From Rhodospirillales bacterium (lineage in GTDB: Bacteria > Pseudomonadota > Alphaproteobacteria > Rhodospirillales > JASLLV01), in NCBI GenBank assembly GCA_030754475.1, contig JASMAE010000016.1, positions 1 to 11,336 on the forward strand: a stretch of 11,336 bases of DNA, in the 5' to 3' direction. Positions within the stretch are counted from its first letter, which is position 1; every line of letters begins with the position of its first letter. Position numbers and translations under genes: made by a program. Shown here piece by piece: positions 7,107 to 11,336 of the stretch. The notes beneath the pieces are model-generated. The model saw only the letters and a program-made list of their open reading frames with translations. It was not told the origin of the DNA and searched no databases.

Positions 7107-8011
7107 TCGAGGGCGCGCGCCCTAGCCAGTGCGGATACGTCGCCATCCTGGGCGCCCCCAACGTCGGAAAATCGACGCTCGTCAACTACCTCGTCGGCGC
7201 CAAGGTTTCGATCGTCACGCCCAAAGTGCAGACGACCCGCACCCGCGTGCTTGGGATCTGCATCGCCGGCGCCTCCCAGATCGTGTTCGTTGACACGCCC
7301 GGCATCTTCGCGCCCCGGCGGCGCCTCGACCGCGCGATGGTTGCCGCCGCATGGAGCGGGGCCGCGGACGCGGACCTGGTGGCGGTTCTGGTCGACAGCG
7401 CCAAGGGAATCGACGGCGATACGCGGCGCATCCTGGAACGGTTGGCGGACAGCAAACGAAATGCGGTGCTCGTCCTGAACAAGATCGACCGCGTAAAGAA
7501 GCCCGCGTTGCTCGCCTTGGCTACCGAGGCCGCCGCGACCGCGCGGTTCGCTGAAACCTTCATGATCTCGGCCCTCAACGGCGACGGGGTCGGCGCGGTG
7601 AAGACGTACTTCGCGAGCGCCGTACCCGAGGGCCCGTGGCTCTTTCCCGAAGATCAGATTTCCGACATGCCGCTCCGCCTCCTTGCCGCGGAAGTGACGC
7701 GCGAGAAGGTGTTTCTCGAACTTCGCCAGGAGTTGCCCTACGCAGCGACGGTCGAAACCGAACGCTGGCAGGAACGAGGCGACGGAAGTGTCCGAATCGA
7801 GCAGGTGATTTTCGTCAAACGCAACAGCCAGAAGGGCATCGTGCTCGGGAAAGGCGGTCAACGCGTCAAGGCGATCGGCGCGGAATCCCGGCGCGAACTC
7901 GAGGAATTGTTCGAGCGCCGCGTGCACCTCTTTCTGTTCGTGAAAGTCCGCGAACGCTGGGGGGACGACCCCGAGCGCTATCGCGAATGGGGGCTCGATT
8001 TCAACGCCTGA
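7103..8011 (+). CDS. era: GTPase Era
   Basis: Essential GTPase that binds 16S rRNA near its 3' end during 30S ribosome assembly. GTPase motifs of the 302-residue product: G1 GAPNVGKST (residues 17-25), G2 QTTRTRV, G3 DTPG (64-67), G4 NKID near 127, and G5 SAL. The C-terminal KH domain carries IVLGKGGQRVKAIGAESRRE and ends LFLFVKVRERWGDDPERYREWGLDF, the standard Era finish. The ATG at 7103 overlaps the rnc stop by 4 bases; GGAAGAAG in the rnc 3' end can serve as ribosome binding site. RNase III and Era both act on rRNA maturation, which explains the conserved rnc-era pairing. Confidence 0.97.
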   Translation: MIEGARPSQCGYVAILGAPNVGKSTLVNYLVGAKVSIVTPKVQTTRTRVLGICIAGASQIVFVDTPGIFAPRRRLDRAMVAAAWSGAADADLVAVLVDSAKGIDGDTRRILERLADSKRNAVLVLNKIDRVKKPALLALATEAAATARFAETFMISALNGDGVGAVKTYFASAVPEGPWLFPEDQISDMPLRLLAAEVTREKVFLELRQELPYAATVETERWQERGDGSVRIEQVIFVKRNSQKGIVLGKGGQRVKAIGAESRRELEELFERRVHLFLFVKVRERWGDDPERYREWGLDFNA

Positions 8012-8023
8012 TCGCCCGGGCGA
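8012..8023. repeat. 12-bp perfect palindrome after era
   Basis: TCGCCCGGGCGA directly after the era stop codon is a perfect palindrome. It has no loop and no T run, so it is a poor terminator. The remaining 44 bases to recO show no clear promoter. Confidence 0.3.
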
Positions 8024-8067
8024 ACGGCGGGTGGTGCGCGTGAGCAGGCCGGACGGTTGGTAACGGA

Positions 8068-8802
8068 ATGGAATGGATCGACGACGCCATCGTCCTTTCG
8101 ACCCGGTCCCACGGAGAGACGTCGGCCATCGCCAGCGTGCTGAGCCGCGAGCACGGCCGCTACGCTGGCCTCGTGCGTGGCGGCGCGGGAAAGCGCATGC
8201 GTGGCATCCTTCAGGCGGGCAACCGCATGGAGGCGCGCTGGTGGGCGCGGCTGCCCGAGCACCTCGGCACGCTGCGCTGCGAATTGACCGTCTCGCATGC
8301 CGCCCGCGCGTTCGACGACCGGCGCGCCCTCACGGGGCTGAGCGCGGCCTGCACGCTGGCCGACGTCATACTGCCCGAGCGCGAACCGCACCGGGCCGTC
8401 TTCGACGCGCTTGCGCTCCTCCTCGATTCTTTCGCGGAAGACCGTTGGCCCGAGGAATTCGTGCGCTGGGAGCTCGTATTGCTGCGCGAGGTCGGCTTCG
8501 GCCTCGATCTCGAGCGCTGCGCGGCGACCGGCCGTCGTGACCAGTTGGATTACGTCTCGCCCAAGACCGGACGCGCAGTCTCTCGGGAAGCGGGCGAGCC
8601 GTACCGGCGATCACTGCTCGCGCTGCCGCCGTTCCTTTTGGCCGGCGGCGAGGCGTCGGCGCGCGACGTGACCGACGGCCTGCGGCTGACGGGATATTTC
8701 CTGGAACACCATGCGCTGGCACCTCTTGCGCGACGAGCGCCGGCCGCGCGCCAGCGGCTCTACGACATGCTCGCCGCGGAAGCCAATAGTCACAGCGAAT
8801 AG
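8068..8802 (+). CDS. recO: DNA repair protein RecO
   Basis: Mediator that, with RecR, loads RecA on SSB-coated single-stranded DNA and anneals strands in RecF-pathway repair. The 244-residue product begins MEWIDDAIVLSTRSHGETSA, the N-terminal OB-fold start (the usual Ile-Val-Leu followed by the H-G-E-T turn), followed by LSREHGRYAGLVRGG. The helical C-terminal part has FVRWELVLLREVGFGLDLERCA and DYVSPKTGRAVSREAGEPY, conserved in alphaproteobacterial RecO. Only one Cys (about residue 151) remains in the region where other RecO proteins may carry a four-Cys zinc site, so zinc binding is unlikely. The ATG at 8068 has only a weak ACGGA upstream. It lies 56 bases after era and probably shares its transcript. 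Confidence 0.94.
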   Translation: MEWIDDAIVLSTRSHGETSAIASVLSREHGRYAGLVRGGAGKRMRGILQAGNRMEARWWARLPEHLGTLRCELTVSHAARAFDDRRALTGLSAACTLADVILPEREPHRAVFDALALLLDSFAEDRWPEEFVRWELVLLREVGFGLDLERCAATGRRDQLDYVSPKTGRAVSREAGEPYRRSLLALPPFLLAGGEASARDVTDGLRLTGYFLEHHALAPLARRAPAARQRLYDMLAAEANSHSE

Positions 8803-8808
8803 AACCGC

Positions 8809-8858
8809 GCATATATTGCGGCATATATTGACGTGAGGCGCCACGTAACTACTATATC
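8809..8858 (+). promoter_or_regulatory. parC promoter region with 10-bp direct repeat
   Basis: GCATATATTG occurs at 8809-8818 and again at 8821-8830, 12 bases apart start to start. The second copy runs into TTGACG (8828-8833), a good -35. ACTATATC (8851-8858) matches the alphaproteobacterial -10 pattern GC-T-A-N-A-W-C in seven of eight positions, with 19 bases between TTGACG and TATATC. Between the boxes, ACGTG (8831-8835) and CACGT (8842-8846) form an inverted repeat. This would allow repressor or activator control, which is inference. Confidence 0.6.
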
Positions 8859-8873
8859 TAGTTTACCACGCCT

Positions 8874-11126
8874 GTGAGCGCGCCTTCAACGCCCATGAAC
8901 GAAATCGCCCCCGGCGGAGATATCCGCGAGACACCCTTCGGCGAGGCCCTTGGCGAGCGCTATCTTTCGTATGCGCTGTCGACCATCATGGCGCGCTCGC
9001 TACCCGACGTTCGCGACGGCCTGAAGCCCGTGCAGCGGCGCCTGCTGTTCGCGATGCGCCAGCTCCGGCTCGAACCGGGCTCCGGCTTCAAGAAATGCGC
9101 CCGCGTCGTAGGCGACGTGATCGGCCGTTACCACCCCCATGGCGACACCGCGGTCTACGACGCGCTGGTTCGGTTGGCGCAGGACTTTGCCGCCCGTTAC
9201 CCGCTGGTCGAAGGACAGGGGAATTTCGGCAACATCGATGGCGATAACGCCGCTGCCATGCGCTACACCGAGGCCCGCCTGACGGTCGCCGCCGAGGCGC
9301 TTCTCGCCGGCATCGATGAAGACGCGGTCGACTTTCGAACCACGTACGACGCCGAGGACGACGAACCGGTCGTCCTTCCAGCGGGCCTTCCCAACCTGCT
9401 CGCGAACGGCGCCACGGGGATCGCGGTCGGCATGGCCACGAGCATTCCGCCGCACAACGTCACCGAAATCTGCGACGCCCTCATTCACCTGATCAAACGG
9501 CCGCAGGCGACGTACGAGAAGCTGGTCGAGCTGATCCCGGGTCCCGACTTCCCGACCGGCGGTATCCTGGTCGAGTCGCGCGAGAACATCGTCGATGCCT
9601 ATCGCACCGGCCGCGGCGGCTTCCGGGTGCGGGCCCGTTACGCAGTGGAGAAGCTGCGCCACGGCCTTTACCAGGTCGCGGTGAGCGAGATCCCCTACCA
9701 GATTCAGAAGTCGCGCCTGGTCGAACGGATTGCGGAACTGCTGCTCGCCCGAAAACTGCCCCTTTTGGCCGACATCCGGGACGAATCGGATGCCTCGGTG
9801 CGGATCGTGCTTGAGCCGCGCAACCGCAGCGTCGCGCCTGACGTACTGATGGAACAGCTCTTCCGCCAGACCGAGTTGGAGGTGCGCGTTGGCCTCAACT
9901 TGAACGTGCTCGACCACAAAAGGACGCCGCGGGTGATGAACCTGCGCGAGGTGCTGGCGGCGTTTCTCGATCACCGCCACGAGGTGCTGTTGCGCCGCAA
10001 GCGCCACCGCCTCGAGCGAATCGAGCGTCGCCTCGAGGTGCTTGCCGCGCTGATGGCGGTCTACGCCAGCATCGACGAGGTCATCCGGATCATCCGCGAC
10101 GAAGACGAGCCCAAGGCGGCGCTGATGAAGACGCTTCGGATCAACGATGTCCAGGCCGATGCGGTGCTGAACATGCGGCTTCGCCAGTTACGCAGGCTCG
10201 AAGAGAAGAAGATCGCCGACGAGAATCGAAGCCTTGAGGACGAACGCACCGAGATCACGGCCATCCTGAACTCCGAGAAACGGCGATGGAAAGTGATCGC
10301 GGGCGAGATCGCCGAGACGCGGGCCCGGTTCTCGAAGTCGACCGAGATTGGCCGCCGGAGGACCGAGATCGGACTGCCACCGCCCGCCGTCAACGTGCCC
10401 CCGGACGCCATGGTCGAGCGTGAGCCGACCACCGTCGTCTGTTCCGAGAAGGGCTGGATGCGGGCGGTCAGGGGCCATGTGGCGGACGCGGGCGAGCTCA
10501 GATACAAGGAAGGCGACCGGGCCAAGTTTGTGATCCACGCCGAAACCACCGACAAGCTGATCATCTTCGCGACCAACGGGCGCTTTTATACTTTGGGCTG
10601 CGACAAACTTCCCGGCGGGCGCGGCCAGGGCGAGCCGTTGCGGCTGATGATCGAGCTTCCCAACGATCACGATCTGCTCGCTATGTTCGTGTACCGGCCG
10701 CAGGGAATGTTGTTTGCGGCTTCGGGCGCGGGACGCGGGTTCGTGGTCGCAGAGTCCGACGTCGTCGCCCAGACCCGCAACGGAAAGCAGGTGCTGACCC
10801 TCGCCGCAGGCGAAGAAGCGGTCTGCTGCGCGCCCGTCGGCGAGGCTGACGATCGGGTGGCCGTCGTCGGCGAGAACCGGAAGCTTCTGATCTTTGCGCT
10901 TTCGGAGGTGCCGGTCATGACTCGCGGACGCGGCGTGATCCTCCAGCGCTATCGCGCCGGCGGGCTATCGGATGCGACTACTTTTTCGTCCCAAACCGGG
11001 CTAGCGTGGTCCGCCGGCGCCAGCCGAACCCGGACCGAGACGGATCTTGGTCCATGGTACGGAAATCGGGGCCAGGCCGGGCGAATGGCCCCCAGGGGAT
11101 TCGCGAAGTCCAACCGATTTACTTGA
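8874..11126 (+). CDS. parC: DNA topoisomerase IV subunit A
   Basis: Breaks and rejoins DNA with ParE to unlink daughter chromosomes. Counting from the GTG at 8874 the product has 750 residues. The N-terminal block ERYLSYALSTIMARSLPDVR and the winged-helix region come first. The active-site Tyr131 is in AAMRYTE, and the quinolone-contact region reads HPHGDTAVYDAL, with Thr92 and Asp96 at the positions of E. coli Ser80 and Glu84. The long central coiled-coil region follows, then a short C-terminal domain ending GQAGRMAPRGFAKSNRFT, which marks ParC rather than GyrA in alphaproteobacteria. The start is uncertain: GTG at 8874 or ATG at 8895, neither with a Shine-Dalgarno; the ATG leaves a more normal leader after the predicted promoter. 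Confidence 0.95.
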   Translation: MSAPSTPMNEIAPGGDIRETPFGEALGERYLSYALSTIMARSLPDVRDGLKPVQRRLLFAMRQLRLEPGSGFKKCARVVGDVIGRYHPHGDTAVYDALVRLAQDFAARYPLVEGQGNFGNIDGDNAAAMRYTEARLTVAAEALLAGIDEDAVDFRTTYDAEDDEPVVLPAGLPNLLANGATGIAVGMATSIPPHNVTEICDALIHLIKRPQATYEKLVELIPGPDFPTGGILVESRENIVDAYRTGRGGFRVRARYAVEKLRHGLYQVAVSEIPYQIQKSRLVERIAELLLARKLPLLADIRDESDASVRIVLEPRNRSVAPDVLMEQLFRQTELEVRVGLNLNVLDHKRTPRVMNLREVLAAFLDHRHEVLLRRKRHRLERIERRLEVLAALMAVYASIDEVIRIIRDEDEPKAALMKTLRINDVQADAVLNMRLRQLRRLEEKKIADENRSLEDERTEITAILNSEKRRWKVIAGEIAETRARFSKSTEIGRRRTEIGLPPPAVNVPPDAMVEREPTTVVCSEKGWMRAVRGHVADAGELRYKEGDRAKFVIHAETTDKLIIFATNGRFYTLGCDKLPGGRGQGEPLRLMIELPNDHDLLAMFVYRPQGMLFAASGAGRGFVVAESDVVAQTRNGKQVLTLAAGEEAVCCAPVGEADDRVAVVGENRKLLIFALSEVPVMTRGRGVILQRYRAGGLSDATTFSSQTGLAWSAGASRTRTETDLGPWYGNRGQAGRMAPRGFAKSNRFT

Positions 11127-11157
11127 CCCGGAAAGGGTGTTACTTAGCGGCCCTTCC
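11123..11157 (+). promoter_or_regulatory. Possible bioY promoter and leader hairpin
   Basis: TTGACC (11123-11128) overlaps the parC stop and resembles a -35 box; GTTACTTA (11139-11146) is a weak -10 candidate with short spacing. The same stretch can form a stem between GGAAAGGG (11130-11137, one bulged A) and CCCTTCC (11151-11157), without a T run. I see no TTATCTATAA-like site of the biotin regulator BioR known in some alphaproteobacteria. Confidence 0.3.
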
Positions 11158-11191
11158 ACGCCCCGTCAGCACGATACCGAGGGTTGCCGAC

Positions 11192-11336
11192 ATGTCCGAA
11201 CTCGCCATTTCCCGCGCGACCCTCGCTACGACCCTTTGGCCGGTGCACGGGCGCGCCCAGGCATGGACCCACGGTGTGATCCTGGCAATCGCCGGTTCCC
11301 TGGTTCTGACGGTTTCGGCCAAAGTTCATATTCCCT
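11192..11336 (+). CDS. bioY: Biotin transporter BioY (S component), N-terminal part only
   Basis: An ATG at 11192 opens a frame that runs off the window after 48 codons. A hydrophilic start (MSELAISRATLATTLWPVHG) is followed by a membrane segment, VILAIAGSLVLTVSAKVHIP. The small-residue helix ending in S-A-K-x-x-x-P is the hallmark of the first BioY helix, the biotin-binding subunit of an ECF-type importer or a stand-alone transporter. GAGGG (11179-11183) lies 8 bases before the ATG, a good ribosome binding site. The call rests on this N-terminal motif alone. It starts 65 bases after parC. Confidence 0.72.
   Translation, partial: MSELAISRATLATTLWPVHGRAQAWTHGVILAIAGSLVLTVSAKVHIP

Noticed and set aside
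9000..10007. 335-residue minus-strand frame inside parC
   Set aside because: It is a shadow of the parC codon pattern, without a ribosome binding site or family motifs.
11127..11191. BioR operator or riboswitch before bioY
   Set aside because: No TTATCTATAA-like palindrome is present, and 65 bases are too short for a known riboswitch plus expression platform.

Overview
The window is a GC-rich stretch of housekeeping genes whose content and order (folK, rpoZ, rsh/spoT, a DUF2062 gene, pdxJ, acpS, lepB, rnc, era, recO, parC) are typical of an alphaproteobacterial chromosome, probably near Rhodospirillales. Protein details agree: an omega subunit starting MARVTVEDC, a single bifunctional Rel/Spo enzyme starting IRQFELVEKVK, and a ParC tail ending in PRGF-KSNRF. 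Genus or species cannot be told from the sequence.

Layout. Positions 1-99 (minus strand) hold the first 33 codons of a NYN/PIN-like (LabA/DUF88) protein, divergent from folK (279-782). A strong hairpin with a short T run (788-838) probably ends the folK transcript. A promoter at about 854-891 then drives rpoZ (935-1441), followed by rsh (1553-3700), DUF2062 (3752-4351), pdxJ (4348-5103) and acpS (5131-5532). A second promoter at 5576-5605 with an AT-rich leader leads into lepB-rnc-era, three genes linked by ATGA overlaps, then recO (8068-8802). A third promoter region with a 10-bp direct repeat precedes parC (8874-11126). The first 48 codons of a bioY-like biotin transporter gene run off the right edge.

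How the genes fit together. The cluster mixes stringent response (Rsh makes and degrades (p)ppGpp; omega is one ppGpp contact on E. coli RNA polymerase), cofactor synthesis (FolK, PdxJ, AcpS, BioY), protein export (LepB), RNA processing and ribosome assembly (RNase III, Era), and DNA maintenance (RecO, ParC).

No mobile element, CRISPR array, tRNA, rRNA or clearly new biological system was seen. The points deserving a second look are a long acidic, internally repeated tail on omega, an Asn at a metal-ligand position of RNase III, and promoter-proximal repeats before folK, lepB and parC.
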